DNA from: Spongilla lacustris
Taxonomy: Eukaryota; Porifera; Demospongiae; Spongillida; Spongillidae
Length of the DNA: 64,000 nt
Reading direction: 5' to 3'
Assembly (NCBI GenBank): GCA_949361645.1
Contig: OX442415.1
Location: 1,232,691 to 1,296,690, forward strand
Shown here: positions 22,194 through 34,432 of the stretch, piece by piece
Layout of the letters: each line of letters opens with the position of its first letter
How positions within the stretch are numbered: the first letter of the stretch is position 1
Translations under genes and position numbers: made by a program
Notes under the pieces: generated by a model
Database searches by the model: none
What the model was told of the DNA's origin: nothing
What the model saw: only the letters and a program-made list of their open reading frames with translations

Positions 22194-22229
22194 AATGCCT
22201 TTTAAAACCTGTTTGTCTTAGGATTTGGT

Positions 22230-22545
22230 GTCTCTTTCAGAGACGATATTAGACCACGAATCCTGGAGGACTGAGGGAGATATTCGGGAGGAACCAGCTC
22301 AACTGCCGCCTCTTAAGTTCGGCTCGGCAGTCCCCAATTCCCCGTAACTTATGGGTGGCTTCTGCCCACAGGGAGGGATCTCGGACTGGGTTACTGACCC
22401 ACCGGGTGCCATCTTCACTACACTGCTGGGCATTTTCTCCACTCCAGCACTCTTTTCTTTCAAAGGTGACGCAGGTGGCGTATCCTCTACAACTGCAACA
22501 TCATCTATTGAGTGTGAGATAGGTAAGATCTTATTTAAATTTTCT
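22230..22545 (-). pseudogene. Transposon ORF1, truncated copy 2
   Basis: Near-identical to the 3-prime half of ORF1 at 7223-7500. Its N-terminal half is missing: at about 22545 the sequence jumps to the exon repeat also seen at 8470-8663. A 2-bp deletion near 22430 shifts the frame. Confidence 0.6.
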
Positions 22546-22546
22546 T

Positions 22547-22700
22547 ATTTGTTGGCTAGACGGCATGTTAGCCTGTGTATGTCAGGCTGTTGCAAAACTT
22601 CGTCCAGTTCATATGCAAGACTTACCTTGGACATGATGGATCCAAGCATCTTAAGGAAAGTAATTTATGAACACCACTACTTCATACTGCGCATTTGACA
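22547..22700 (-). repeat. Second copy of the 8470-8663 exon repeat
   Basis: Shares gcaagacttaccttggacatg, that is the minus-strand exon end FLKMLGSIMSK with a GTAAGT donor. The intervening DNA present between ORF1 and this exon at 7.8-8.5 kb is absent here. Confidence 0.75.
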
Positions 22701-25700
22701 ACATGTGCATGAGCCAAGTTAGGAAGGTAACAGTTCATTTTGCGTGTTTTGCTTGTGGAATAGTTGTTTAGACGGCTGTCTGTGATGATTGGTAAGAACC
22801 GAATTAACAAAAAAAACTTACTCCTTCCTTTGTCGTGACATCAAGAGGAGCTGTGTCTATACCGAGCTCCTCCAACTTGTCAGGTTGGAGAGCTAGACAC
22901 TACTCCCTTACCTCTGCCTTCTGCCCTCTTACAATGTGCGTTGTGGCAGTAATGGTGGCCTGTTTAGTAATAAAGATGATACATTTAAGTACATTAGTAA
23001 CACTTACACAAAACTAGGCAGGCCATCAATGGTTAAGTGGTAGCATAGAGCAGCGGTTAGCTTAGCCTTAGCAGCGAGGGGAAGGCTTTGCTCCCACCAT
23101 CCTGATTAGCGATTAGGGTCAGCAGTAGGGTACGGGGAGTGAACAGCCTGCAATGTTAGGGATATAATGCTAGGGTGCAGTGCTGATGCTGAATAGCATG
23201 TACCTCCTGCTCCAGACTTGTCATTATTTTCTGCTTGATCATGCCTTCACAGCCCTGTTGTGCTCCATTGTGATGGTTACTCGAGCAAGAAGTCTTTGTT
23301 TACTTCAACTTCGAGCCTGTAACTACTATGTACAGTTTTATATTCCAAACAGCATAAGAACTGCCTGGTTTTTTGGTATCTCCTGGGCGTAGAAAATCGA
23401 GTGACCTTCCAAAGCTGCTATAAGAGCACCTGTTATCTTGGCTGACATATGCACGAATGGTGATCACAGAGGGAACTCAGCCTTTTCGCCTATGTGGTTG
23501 GAGGGATTGGGTGGAGTAATCAGCAATCAGACAGCACAAGGTGACTAGAAATATCCCTAGACCTTTTTATGACCTAATCTATAAGGTCTGGGGATGTGTT
23601 GAGAGCCATGCCAATATTGTTTGTAGCTCAAGTTGATCTGGATGGTTTCTGGAAGGCCCTGTTCCACTTAAAAACCCAATTCCAGAATTTGGAGTGCAAG
23701 ATAAAGAGGTGATGATGATTTTAATGGCTGATAACTGATTCCAACAGTTACACACCGTACTTGGAGATGAATTTTTATATTTCACGTCGCCATCTGCGAT
23801 AAGATTGGACACTTAGAACTGGACATTGGAGTCACGTGCATGAGCAACATGTATAATGGTTGCTAAGTATCACTGTGACCTATTCCTCTTACAATGAACT
23901 GATGACCTCTAGACCATTTCCTCAGTTTGCTTTTCCTGTCCCCTAACTCTTTGCTGCATTGAGTGTCATCCTCTTCTAAGTTCAGTGGGCATACGAGTCC
24001 CAGTGCATGAACATGTTAGGCTTGCGGGAACGTCAGAATAACACCATAACCAATTTGAGTAACCGCTCTTGATCCCAGGCTCATCGCAGGGATGGACGAA
24101 CACACGGACTCCACCTAAGCTGTTGGCCTTTATTTAGGATAGCACGAGCCTGGTCTGTTTTGAACTACGAGGGCAGGGCACTTTAGCCACCTCCACCATA
24201 TGGCTACATGGGAATGTATTGGGTTAGTGATTTGAATCAATTACGATTTAAAACCTTGAGTGTGTGTTGCCAACAATTGTGCCACCAAAGTATTGCTGTG
24301 TGTGGATGCAGAATGACTGTGGGACATTGTCTTAACAAATGGACCATCATGTACAGTAAACTCTTTATTTGTGAAATGTGACTTTGATGGAGAAGTAAGA
24401 ACATGTTAGTGCATCCAGTTATAGAGGGATTGGAAGCTGGATAATTAACACCTAATTAACACGGGCAATTCTGGCTAGGGTATAGAATCCATACAAGTTG
24501 TACATAAGAACACAACACAAATCCAAGTATTAAGCAAGATAAACCGTTAGCAGCTCGGCATTTAAGCAGCAGTAAGATGGCACACTGATTGTGGTGAATG
24601 TTAGTGAAGAAGAGAGGCATCTAGGAATCCAGCCTTGCTGCATGCACGTATGTAGAGAATCAATCGACATGCAAGAGACCTGCAACAACTAAGCATACCT
24701 GAGTACAATGTAGATGATCGATGTTGCCATCTGTCTAAAAAATCTGCATCTGGATTACCAATGCAATATTTAGTGTTATTAATAAAACTGCAACTGCAGC
24801 AGAGCATCATCAACTGATCTTAAGACACGTGGGAAGTTATGCATTATTGCCAGGTCATCAGGACTGAATTTTTTCTTTAAGATGGTTGCAAACAAGTCGC
24901 ACTGAATGTTGACGTTCAAGGTCACTACTACTCTGGGTCCATGGCCATTATGTAGCATAACGTAAGTGGGTTGATGGGAGCTATAACCCATGGGGAAGGG
25001 AGAGTTATCTTCAACAGATGAGCACCAAGATGCTCGGATGTCAACAATGTGCCACATGTGAAAGCAGAAAGAGGAAAGGTAACTATGGTGTTCAACAATT
25101 CTGAGGAGTTGCACGCAGTACTCCTGGAAATGCTGTGACAGGTGGTCGGGGGGAGACTACTGAAAGTCCTGGAGACACCTCAATTGCCAGTGTTTGCCGC
25201 GGAAGAGACAATACCGGACTTACAGCACCAGCCTTGCTCCATTCCGCGTATTTAAGATGGCGAGCAAGGCGAAATGTTTTCCCCATTGTGCAATTTTGAT
25301 ATAGAATGTACAGCTCAAATACAGCTTGTTGGTGGCTAAAATACGCATCTTACTACTCATCTAAAAAGTCATTACGCTCTCCACAAACAGCGCAAAAGGT
25401 CCTACAGATTAGGACCCTCAAAATGGTATAACTACCCTTCCGCTCAACTAGTGACGCTCTAACATTCACTACGCCACCTAGAAAACATTGTGCAATGTAC
25501 GATCACAGTGATGAAAGGCATTGCTAGTGGTAGTAAGACGATAAAGGTAAAGAGAAATTTTTTTTGACAAAAAATCATTTTAAAAAGCACAACTAGAAGG
25601 AATGTAGATAGGACAATGGCTCAAAATAGTTCATCCAACAATGGGGGAAAAGCATTTCTTTCTGCCTGGGTCGACCCGAATCCACCCAGGTTTGGAAGTG

Positions 25701-26007
25701 TGATTCTCACTTGCTCGCATAGTCTGCGGGCATTGAATAGGGCACGTGATGAGTTTCTGATCCCTCTGTATATTATCCCTGGTGCATCCTTGTTGCTATT
25801 TGAAGTTGTACAAATGCAGCCAACACATATGACTATTATTTCAGTGGTGTTCACAATTGCACTACTCTTAGCAGAGACGTCTTGTATCCCAGTCCCTGAC
25901 CACAGATGATATACTTGCTATACTGTTAAAATAGTTGTTACACATGGTATAGATGGACCAGGGTCCAAACAGCTCAGGAATCGCTTGCAGTTGTAATGCA
26001 ATGGTTT
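22701..26007. other. Mostly unassigned DNA
   Basis: Contains the short module E fragment at about 22850-22945. A plus-strand frame of 97 codons at 25616-25909 has a hydrophobic C-terminal half (ISVVFTIALLLAE) and could encode a small membrane protein, but nothing supports it beyond openness. A minus-strand frame at 24779-25114 is similarly unsupported. No splice-linked exon set was recognised. Confidence 0.4.
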
Positions 26008-26392
26008 GTATATGACTGCACCATTAATACTGAGATAGAGGCTCCCTTCCCTTATATATAACTCATTCATCACAGAAATTGCATTGCTATAAAGTGTATA
26101 GTTTAAGAAACGGCTGCACCCCCATGCTCATCAATACTTGGGTAGTACAAACCTTTTCCTTATCCGCTTCTAGTGATAATTCATATGCTTTGTCCTGTTC
26201 CTTATGAAGAGATCTCCATTAATCTAAGGACTGTTCTGGTTCATCTTATTTGGATCTGGATACATATTTTACAACTGTGAGCTAATTGGGAATTTTCACT
26301 TATCATACTTTGGTCCTGCCGGTTTCTTGACTTTTGGTTTTATCAGTTCTACCTTGTGTGCTGATTGGTGAGGTTTCTGCATATGCATGAAT
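26008..26392. repeat. Dispersed module F, copy 2
   Basis: Shortened copy of 10420-11065 with internal deletions, including loss of the G run. Confidence 0.75.
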
Positions 26393-29300
26393 AAAAATAC
26401 AGTCAATGTTTGTCAATTCGTCACTCTCCTCTTCATTCTGGGTGGCAGGGATTGTGCCGTCTCTTCATCTCCAAAATCATCATCTGTTAAATGATAGACT
26501 GGGCATGTGACAGGTCGTGGAATTAACAATACCATAGTTTGTGTCCTCCATATATTGTACCATGTCCTCCAGTCGCCATCTTCCATGTCTTCTCTTTGTC
26601 TGCTTGCCTGATAAGTCTAGAATGTGGAGACATGTTTTCAAGGATCGTGAGAGGTGGCTGGATCAAGATCAAGGCTCTCTCCCTCATTCCAACCCGACGC
26701 GCATTGGTGTCAGCAATCAGTGACTGAGTGAGTTTCTGTTGGCACTGGCTGAACTTCTCATCAGGGGTCTAGAGGTCATGTTTCTAACCTCTTCTCGTCC
26801 TTCACTGTGTTTTCTCTTATTCGTTGTTTCCCATTCGTGTATCTATATGGAATGATAAGACAAGGTACAGTTATTTTTAGTTATTATTCCTTACTGTTGT
26901 CATAAGTGTCTCTGCACATGAAGCTCTCCATTCCTGAGATTTGTCTGCTATCTTTTGACCATTTAATACTGTAAAAAGTGTTCTATTATCTCGCCTTGGT
27001 CAATATCTTCCAGCAAATCTCAAACGAACACTTTGCGTGAATACATATACTAGTAAATATTATTCTGTTATTGATGAAGCTGTGAAATAGAAGCAGACTA
27101 CATGTACGTATTATCTCAGGTATGTATAGTTGCACCGCTTCAGCCTGAGAATGTGAAATTCAAGACCATGGCACGAGGAGGTGCATTTTTACTTAAGTTA
27201 CTTTATGTTGTGTTTCATTACATTGATAATTCAGATGCTTGTTTGTGCTCCTATCAAGATCCATTCCTCCCTACCGAGATCCATTCCTCCCTACCAAGAT
27301 CCATTCCTCCCTACCAAGATCCATTCCTCCCTACCAAGATCCATTCCTCCCTACCAAGATCGATTTAATGCCTGTCTGCGGAGATCCAGTGATCCAAGTG
27401 TACTAGGTTGGTCAATAGTACCATTCTGGCATGTAGAACTATCGTAACACATGTTTGAACATTTATTATGTTTGGCTGTGCATCTATTTTCATGCAAATC
27501 ACTACTACTGATGATGGGGGTCTTAGTAGTCTACTGTTCGTCTTTAGTTATGCACAGTGCTCATGGAATACTTGAAATCCTCCACTCTTCTCCCACAAAC
27601 AGGCAACTGCTCTGAACTCATATCTATCTGTTTCATAAAGATAGTGTAACAGTTTACACTTTTTGCAATCTCCCACCTTACAGGGCTTTTTCTATGGGAA
27701 CTATTAAATTTGAGATTGGTGTAGTAGTAATGGATGATGTCATCCCTGTTGATGTATTAAATTACTTTGAATAGGTCCAGCATTCTACAGAAGATGAATG
27801 AGGGACATAATGACCTCCCTATATGATATAAAAGTGATGTGTTATGATGTTGCAACTGAACCATTCTTTTGCTTTCGTCAGCCAATATGAACAATAGCTC
27901 GCACCATACGTGTAAGACATCGGTGGCAGTAATGTACTGATCATTGTATTTTGAAAATGTGATGTCTGTCACGGGCTAGAGTGCTTAATGTAATAATATA
28001 CTCAAAAGTGAAACCATGATGACATTACCAATTAATCTTTGAAGGGCTGCTTGTAGAGTGAAGCACTGCAAATAACCCCCAAGGCAACAACGATATGTTT
28101 TATCGCCAAGATTGAATTTGTTGCAGCGGCGTTTCCTTTTGCCGAAATATTTTGATGTGAACTGAATAACTTTTGAAACACGACTGGGATCCACATTAAG
28201 GTCTTCTGTGATTGCTTCTGTTCTTAGTACCACACCAGGTGGCCTTCTACACTTGCTAGTGCTTTAGGCTAAGTGAATTAATAACATGATGAGAAATGAC
28301 TGAGAAATAAAACGCATGCATATGTTATCACATCTTTCAAGGGCCTCGAGTAAGGCCCTGAAAAACTCCTCAATTTCAACAAATGACCGATTGACTATCA
28401 CAGACGGCGGCATAATATTGTATACAATAGATACGACGAATATCGTCTGCAATTCAAGCTCTATTTTACTATCTTTTGTTTGAACTCTCTTTCCCAGCAC
28501 GATTTTTTGCTATCGGTATATGTTGTTCCTACACTAACCAAGATGCAGACACATTTTGATGCAGACACATTTTTCATCAATGATTTTTCTGTGCCATCCA
28601 TTACTGAACTGTCCTCACTTTACCTCTTGGGTGAAAGTACTTCAAAGAGCAAGAACCAATGAGAATGGTGAAGTAGTCTGCATTTGCTGCTCACAAGACA
28701 ACTTTGCATTTGTACTTTCTTGTGTCATGTATATATAATGTATATTTTTATTTGTGCTTGCATTGAAGATTTGTGTGCTGACAATGAATTTTTCATAAGA
28801 ACCAGTATATGTTAATGTTTAATAGCATACTGTTAATAGATACACTGATGGCCAGTACACAAGCATAATAAAAGCTCAGCTAGAAGGCCAGCTTGATCTT
28901 GCAATATAACAGGCTTGTCTGAGCCATTCTGGGTATATGTTTACCCAGCACCAAAGACAAATCAGTATTTTATGTCAACATCACTTAAAAGATTAATCAA
29001 TATAAGAAACAAATAGTGAAGTGTGCCAGCATGCAGATTCAATCTGTAGAATAGAGCATGCATGTAGCTCAGGCACATGACTTATCTAATCGACACAACA
29101 CACGTGACAAGCTGCTTCTTAGGCCTGTAGCGGGGAGTATATTGAATAGAGGTGATGTAATCTGATACGCTTCTGTGTAGTGAGTTCATGTACCTTGCAA
29201 GGAACACTGTCTCCTAGCTGGGCAGTGTACTTAATTCACCTGAATCCACTCCTTTCACTTTGATAGTGAGCAGACTCCATCCCTCAACCACTTCAGGAAA

Positions 29301-29430
29301 ATATATTTATATCAATTAGTAGGCAGGACCATTATGTGTACATCATATTAATACATGTATAGTGTACCATATATACCTCCTAACACTTCCTGTGTGCCAT
29401 TCGTGATGGAGTATACTATTGGCAACTTTG
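26393..29430. other. Gene-poor DNA with weak coding hints
   Basis: Minus-strand frames at 28264-28500 and 27985-28233 contain protein-like stretches (EEFFRALLEALERCDN; RVSKVIQFTSKYFGKRKRRC) and may be exons of a decayed or divergent gene. The second reads KTYRCCLGGYLQC, faintly like ORC6, but I would not name it. The rest appears non-coding. Confidence 0.35.
27255..27362. repeat. 20-bp minisatellite, about 5 units
   Basis: Tandem agatccattcctccctacca with almost no variation. Confidence 0.9.
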
Positions 29431-29441
29431 AGTATAAACAA

Positions 29442-29449
29442 TATATAAA
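29442..29449 (+). promoter_or_regulatory. Candidate TATA box of the alpha-arrestin gene
   Basis: tatataaa lies 67 bp upstream of the ATG at 29516, which would place transcription start near 29475 with a short leader. Supported only by sequence and position. Confidence 0.4.
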
Positions 29450-29515
29450 CCGGGCATTCCTGTTTAGTTAGATTAGTCAGTTTAAATTAAAATTGATATT
29501 CATTTGTACATCATC

Positions 29516-30628
29516 ATGACGAGTATACCAAACTTTCGGATAGAACTCGACGACCCACCGGTTCACTGCGCGCGAAACACACAAAGAGAGGTGACCGGAA
29601 TTGTTGTATTTTTGAACTACGAGACGAGGGTCTGCCAGAAGATCACCGTAGCGCTGAAAGGAAGCGGACAGGTGACTTGGAGGCAGAGGGTAGGTAAGAG
29701 GATCGTCCGTTTCCGCTCCGAGGAAAACTACATCAACGAAGAGTTGACAGTGTGGAACGAAGAAGGCGTGCCGGGGAGGACGCTTGCTGGAGGGCAGCAG
29801 TACGCGTTTCCTTTCAGGTTCGCCCTTTCCGACAGTCTCCCGAGCTCGTTTAGAGGGACGCACGGTCACATCAGGTACGTCGTTGAAGCGAAGATCCACA
29901 TCCCCGGTCTGTTCGGCGATAAAACGACAACGACGGGAATTAGGGTACGAGGAGGAATAGGTGCAGTTGGGTCCACCGAACAGCAGTCGGCTCTATTCAT
30001 CCCTACTTCTGCCACGATAAGGGAGCAGTCGTTATTGTCCCCTGCTCCGCTTGTGCTTGAAGCTACCGTGCCCAAGAGGTACTTCGACGTCGGAGAGAAA
30101 ATACCGTTCTCTGTCTCTCTGAGTAATGGCGGAAGCGGCAGGGTCACGAAACTGAGAGCGTCACTCATCCAGGTGGTGAAGTACTTCTGTCGTAGGCGTG
30201 CCCTTCTCAGAGACCTCGAAAGCCAGAAGGAAGAAGTTGTTGTACTCGATGCGGTTGTGTCGCAAGAAATCGGGGCCGAGCAAAGGAGATTCGAGTGGAT
30301 TCCGGATTACCAGCTGACCGTTCCTCAAATGGTTCCAAATATAGCGCGCAGCAGCATTATCAGCATTCAGTACGCAGTGACGTTCGAAGCCGTCCTCTCG
30401 TGGGCCAAAAACGCATATGTAAGCATCCCCGTCACACTTTGCGATGGTGCTCAGCTTATTCAGGCAGAACCGGATCAATCTAGCGCTGAAGCGCATGCGT
30501 ATCGCTCCCCTTCACCTCTGTCATGGGATGGCCCGCCTACAGCGCCCGGAGAGTACGAGGAGGCTCCTGCCTCAAGCGATCAACCACTTAGGTCACCTGA
30601 CCCTGGTGAAACTTGCGTTTTACTTTGA
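29516..30628 (+). CDS. Alpha-arrestin (arrestin-domain-containing protein), intronless
   Basis: Encodes 370 residues. The N-terminal arrestin-like domain starts IPNFRIELDDPPVHCARNTQ with a strand-rich pattern (REVTGIVVFLN, QKITVALKGSGQVTW), then the family hallmark LPSSFRGTHGHIRYVVEAK near residue 120. The C-terminal arrestin domain begins around residue 175 (LVLEATVPKRYFDVGEKIPF). Alpha-arrestins are adaptors that bring ubiquitin ligases to membrane proteins and act in endocytic sorting. The usual C-terminal PPxY motifs for NEDD4-type ligases are not seen; the tail has only PTAPGEYEE. I chose the ATG at 29516; no upstream in-frame ATG exists. The coding region is clearly more GC-rich than its surroundings and lacks introns, unlike the nearby rabenosyn gene, so retroposition is possible, but the frame is intact and a TATA-like box precedes it. 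Confidence 0.85.
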   Translation: MTSIPNFRIELDDPPVHCARNTQREVTGIVVFLNYETRVCQKITVALKGSGQVTWRQRVGKRIVRFRSEENYINEELTVWNEEGVPGRTLAGGQQYAFPFRFALSDSLPSSFRGTHGHIRYVVEAKIHIPGLFGDKTTTTGIRVRGGIGAVGSTEQQSALFIPTSATIREQSLLSPAPLVLEATVPKRYFDVGEKIPFSVSLSNGGSGRVTKLRASLIQVVKYFCRRRALLRDLESQKEEVVVLDAVVSQEIGAEQRRFEWIPDYQLTVPQMVPNIARSSIISIQYAVTFEAVLSWAKNAYVSIPVTLCDGAQLIQAEPDQSSAEAHAYRSPSPLSWDGPPTAPGEYEEAPASSDQPLRSPDPGETCVLL

Positions 30629-30639
30629 CTTGTGCTTTT

Positions 30640-31615
30640 GTAATAAGACTTCTTTTAAATTTTATTTTATTTTTGTAATTGAACTAATAATGAACACACA
30701 GATATATCACAAATGGACACATGATAAGCATTTCAATGTGATCCTGCTTTCTGCGAAAGATCGATGACCTCATTGAACATGTTTGTTGGTCTGTGATAGG
30801 AGGACCTTGAGCCTCTGATGCACATTACTTCAGATCGCAATAAGGAGAAACTCAACTTGCATCTTAGCCAAAGCAGAGTAGAGCTATACGGATGATTATA
30901 TGTTTTTCAGCTATGAGTGAGGCCATTCTTTTGTATGCAGTTGTGGCTATCGAACCCATGCAATACCTCCTGAGATAGAGAATACAAGAGGTGCAAAGGA
31001 GTCATGCTCAATCCTCTCACCCTCTCTTCATATAAGACACCGGTCACTGCAGGGGACAAATGGCATGCATTACCGCACTGTGAACTGTATACATGTACAT
31101 GTGTGATGCATGTACATGATTGTGTATGTATACATGTATAAGTCATTCTTAAAACTGATGTTAGCCGGAATGGATGCATGGCTGTGCATATACTCTACAA
31201 TTTATCTAAGAGAAGTGCATGGTGGGAAGAGAGCAAATCATTCCCATTTCAGCTTTGTTTCTCTAGTCCCTGACGTGCCAGCAAAAAAAAAATTGGAAAG
31301 CACTCTGTACTCATGCATGTAGTAGACGTAGCTCAGGCACGTGACTTTTCTAATCGACATGCACATACAAGTTGAAGAAGTGACTCTACAACAGATATTT
31401 GATTGGCTCATGCAGCTGCTGCTTCAGGTTGGCCACTCTTGCCCTCACCCAGACGTCAATGCCGATGGACGCAGTCAGAGCACTGCATTTGGCATTTACG
31501 TATTGCCTGCATGGTTCTTGATAACCGTCCTTGTCGATGCATCTTGTATCGGCAATGCACAAGAAGATTAACATTCACTAATTCTTACGTAAGCGCGTGG
31601 TGCTTACTTGCCGGT
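30640..31615. other. No recognisable gene
   Basis: Presumed 3-prime region of the alpha-arrestin gene followed by AT-rich DNA with many catgtacatg words. No canonical AATAAA is seen directly after the stop. Confidence 0.4.
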
Positions 31616-31619
31616 GTCA

Positions 31620-31855
31620 CAGGGAATTCGGTCCCCCCTACTTTTCGGTCCGGAGGACCGAGTTCCTAGGGAACTCGGTCCCCCCTAGGGAACTCGGTCC
31701 CCCCTAGGGAACTCGGTCCCCCCTAGGGAACTCGGTCCCCCCTAGGGAACTCGGTCCCCCCTAGGGAACTCGGTCCCCCCCTAGGGAACTCGGTCCCCCC
31801 TAGGGAACTCGGTCCCCCCCCCCCCCCCCCCCCCCCCCCCGGACCGAAATCCCTG
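31620..31855. mobile_element. Small MITE filled with a 20-bp tandem repeat
   Basis: Ends CAGGGAATTCGGTCC and GGACCGAAATCCCTG are inverse repeats with one mismatch. Between them lie about eight units of ctagggaactcggtccccc followed by 27 consecutive C. Each unit contains part of the terminal repeat (gggaactcggtcc), so the array seems to have grown from the element's own end. No coding sequence. Confidence 0.7.
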
Positions 31856-31859
31856 GATG

Positions 31860-33530
31860 TAGTTATATATTTATACGCTTGTCCTCGTGCACAAGAAATG
31901 TAAATATAACAAACGGATCGCTCTTCTAGAAGACATGCATCGACAGGAGACTGGCTTTCCATGAATGCCATGTATCCTCCAGTGGTGGGCATCAGGGAAG
32001 AGATCGTACCCGATAGCAGGATTACTGCAGGCCAGGCAAGTATGTACCTATATACATGTACTCCGTCAATGCATGGGTATCCAGTTCTATATGCTGATTT
32101 CCCACAGACATTTAGCTGAATGTGAATCGTACATGCCATGCAAAAGATTCTTTCAAAATCCCAGCACTAGACTTGATCAAGCCCGTATACTTGCATGTAA
32201 CCGGTTTTTATGTGAATTGAGGGAGTGGACATCATTGGTCCCCTATTCGAACGCTTGCACGCCACCTCTGCTAAATCATTGTTGCGACAGACTACTTCTC
32301 AAAGTGGCCAGAAGCATGCAGCTGCATGCTCCACAAAATTGCTATCATGCAGTAAATAGCAACGTTCATATACTCGATTGTCATAGATGAAGGATTGGAA
32401 TTTGTAAATCGGGTGGTACGTGCGCTATTACGTACATGTAGCCACAAAGATGATACATTTAACCACATGCATCAACCATCTGACGGTTCGGATATCACCC
32501 ACAATCGGTATGGGTATGCTGTTTACTGCACCATTGACACAATATGAATAAATTTGCCGGGTTCACATTTGAACATATTTACTCCATTCTTATACAGATT
32601 GAGTTATTTTAAAATGGATCATGCATGGAATCGCGTTAGGTTACAATTAGGTGGCATGCGTGCAAATGGACTGCATGCGTAAACTATAAATCAATCATGC
32701 ATTTTCCTCACCAATTATGTCCAACATGAACAGATCATATAGGTTATACTGCTAATTGCATTGCTGAAATTGAAGACTGCCTTATTTGCTATTTCTCACC
32801 TCTGCTCAGTCTTCAGGTAAATATTTATGAGGTTGCTTTTGGTCACAATGCCACTGCAACATGCAGTTGAAGCACAAGAAATACGTGCAATAGCAGCAAT
32901 GAAGTGGCAAGTTACTAGCCTTTCCAGTTATTACCGTTGAAGCTATTTATTTATTTATTTTGCTAATAGGGTGACACAGCACGTCAAGCCTTTGTGATGA
33001 GGATGAGGGTGCCTTGTGCTCAACCTGAAGTATATACGAGCATGCATTCTCACAGGTGGATGATTATATGATATATTATATTATTATCATTTTTTATTTC
33101 TCAGATTATCAAGTTACATGTACTATATGCTTTAAATAAGTACACCATGCATGCACTATTAATTTATTATAGCTGTTGCATGTGTACACGTTCACGTAAC
33201 GTAACACATGCATGCTGTATCGTCAGGTGGACCAATCAAGCAGGGAGGGCTCGGGCAGCAGGAATTCATTTTAATTATTTTGGTTTTCAGAATTGGAGGA
33301 TGGCCAGGCGCCTAGCAATTCTTGAGAATGTTTCATTAGCAGTGCATGATTCTCCTGCCTCCGTGACTCAACAACCTGGAGCATGCATGCTTTGTTGTCA
33401 TTTCATTTTGCTATTACATAAGTAATGCAGCTATATATGAACTACGAGGAAACTGTGAATCAGTTATTTGGAACACTTAGAAGCTCATTTCCGTTTTGCA
33501 TGCAGTTTTATGTAGTGTTTTGAGCATGAT
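31860..33530. other. No recognisable gene
   Basis: AT-rich with frequent tgcatgcatg words. A 138-codon minus-strand frame extending over 31723-32139 owes half its length to the MITE repeats. Confidence 0.45.
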
Positions 33531-33539
33531 ATAATAAAA

Positions 33540-33858
33540 AAGCGTTGGCGGCTGGGCGGAGCCCCAGGCCTCGCTGGGGGAGCTTACAGCGCTCCCCCAG
33601 ACCCCCTAGCTGGGCGGGCTGGGTCCCCATCCCGCACCCTCCCCCTCTTTAAATAATTCTTATTCATGAACAACCCCCCATTTCTAAGATTCTGGATCCG
33701 CCCCTATTTCGAACGAACACTAGCAAAAATTTGCAGCACGCACCACACCAGTGAAGCTCCCCCTCCCGCACCCACCCCCTTTTGGGTCCACGCCCACTTT
33801 CTTATAACTTTTATTAACCGTGCCCCCCCTTAAAAAATCCCTGTATCCGCCCCTGGAC
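33540..33858. mobile_element. hAT-like ends, decayed and partly nested
   Basis: ggatccgcccctattt (33690-33705) and tgtatccgcccctg (ending 33856) are inverse forms of the CAGGGGCGGA terminus of the element at 21. A GC-rich hairpin, ctgggggagc...gctcccccag, is at 33576-33599. Two truncated elements abutting each other is the simplest reading. Confidence 0.5.
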
Positions 33859-33879
33859 ACCTTGGATCGAAGATGTGCA

Positions 33880-34330
33880 GATAGCCGCCTCGGGCACTGT
33901 TCGTTTGTTATTTTCTTTTGTACATGTGCAAAATCATTTAAATTTTTTTTTTTAAATCCACTAAACTGGACCTGGAACGAGGGGTGCGAGTAGTAAGACG
34001 GAATTTAGTATACAGTGACCAACAACATAGCCACAAAGTGAACTGTTCAGATGTTTCATATGTACTTGTGGGTGTGAATTAGAAGTTTGTATGTAGGATG
34101 GTTGTGCTGTTTCAGAAAGTCAACTGTGAATTTTGTTTTAACAACCTATCAACCTGGAACATAAACCTCCTCTGTTGGTAGTGATTTCGAATTCTGAGCA
34201 TATGGTGCACTTGCATTGGTTCTGCTGATTTTGGAAAAAGTGGCCACATGTATCTTAGTTATATATTAGAAGATGCTTTCCACGTGCACACACTGATCAG
34301 GATCACAACATAATCAAATGTCTTCACATC
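33880..34330. other. Intergenic, no gene seen
   Basis: Lies downstream of the rabenosyn-5 stop codon; probably includes its 3-prime untranslated region. No clear polyadenylation hexamer was found. Confidence 0.4.
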
Positions 34331-34432
34331 AAAATCAAAGCGACAACATGAATTTAAAAACAACATACAACATCACACAGTAGGAACACAACAAATTTAG
34401 AATAAAAATAACAAACACGTGACAAGTGTTTG

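Noticed and set aside
23023..23110. tRNA or tRNA-derived SINE (tggttaagtgg resembles an A box)
   Set aside because: No B box GGTTCGA and no cloverleaf could be drawn.
27985..28233. ORC6-like match (KTYRCCLGGYLQC)
   Set aside because: Only a few residues agree and no cyclin-like repeats are visible.
29866..30496. Minus-strand frames over the alpha-arrestin gene
   Set aside because: Antisense shadows of a well-supported coding frame.
31723..32139. 138-codon minus-strand frame with Gly-rich and SSLGGTEFPRG repeats
   Set aside because: Repeats are the MITE tandem array and C run; the remainder has no family.
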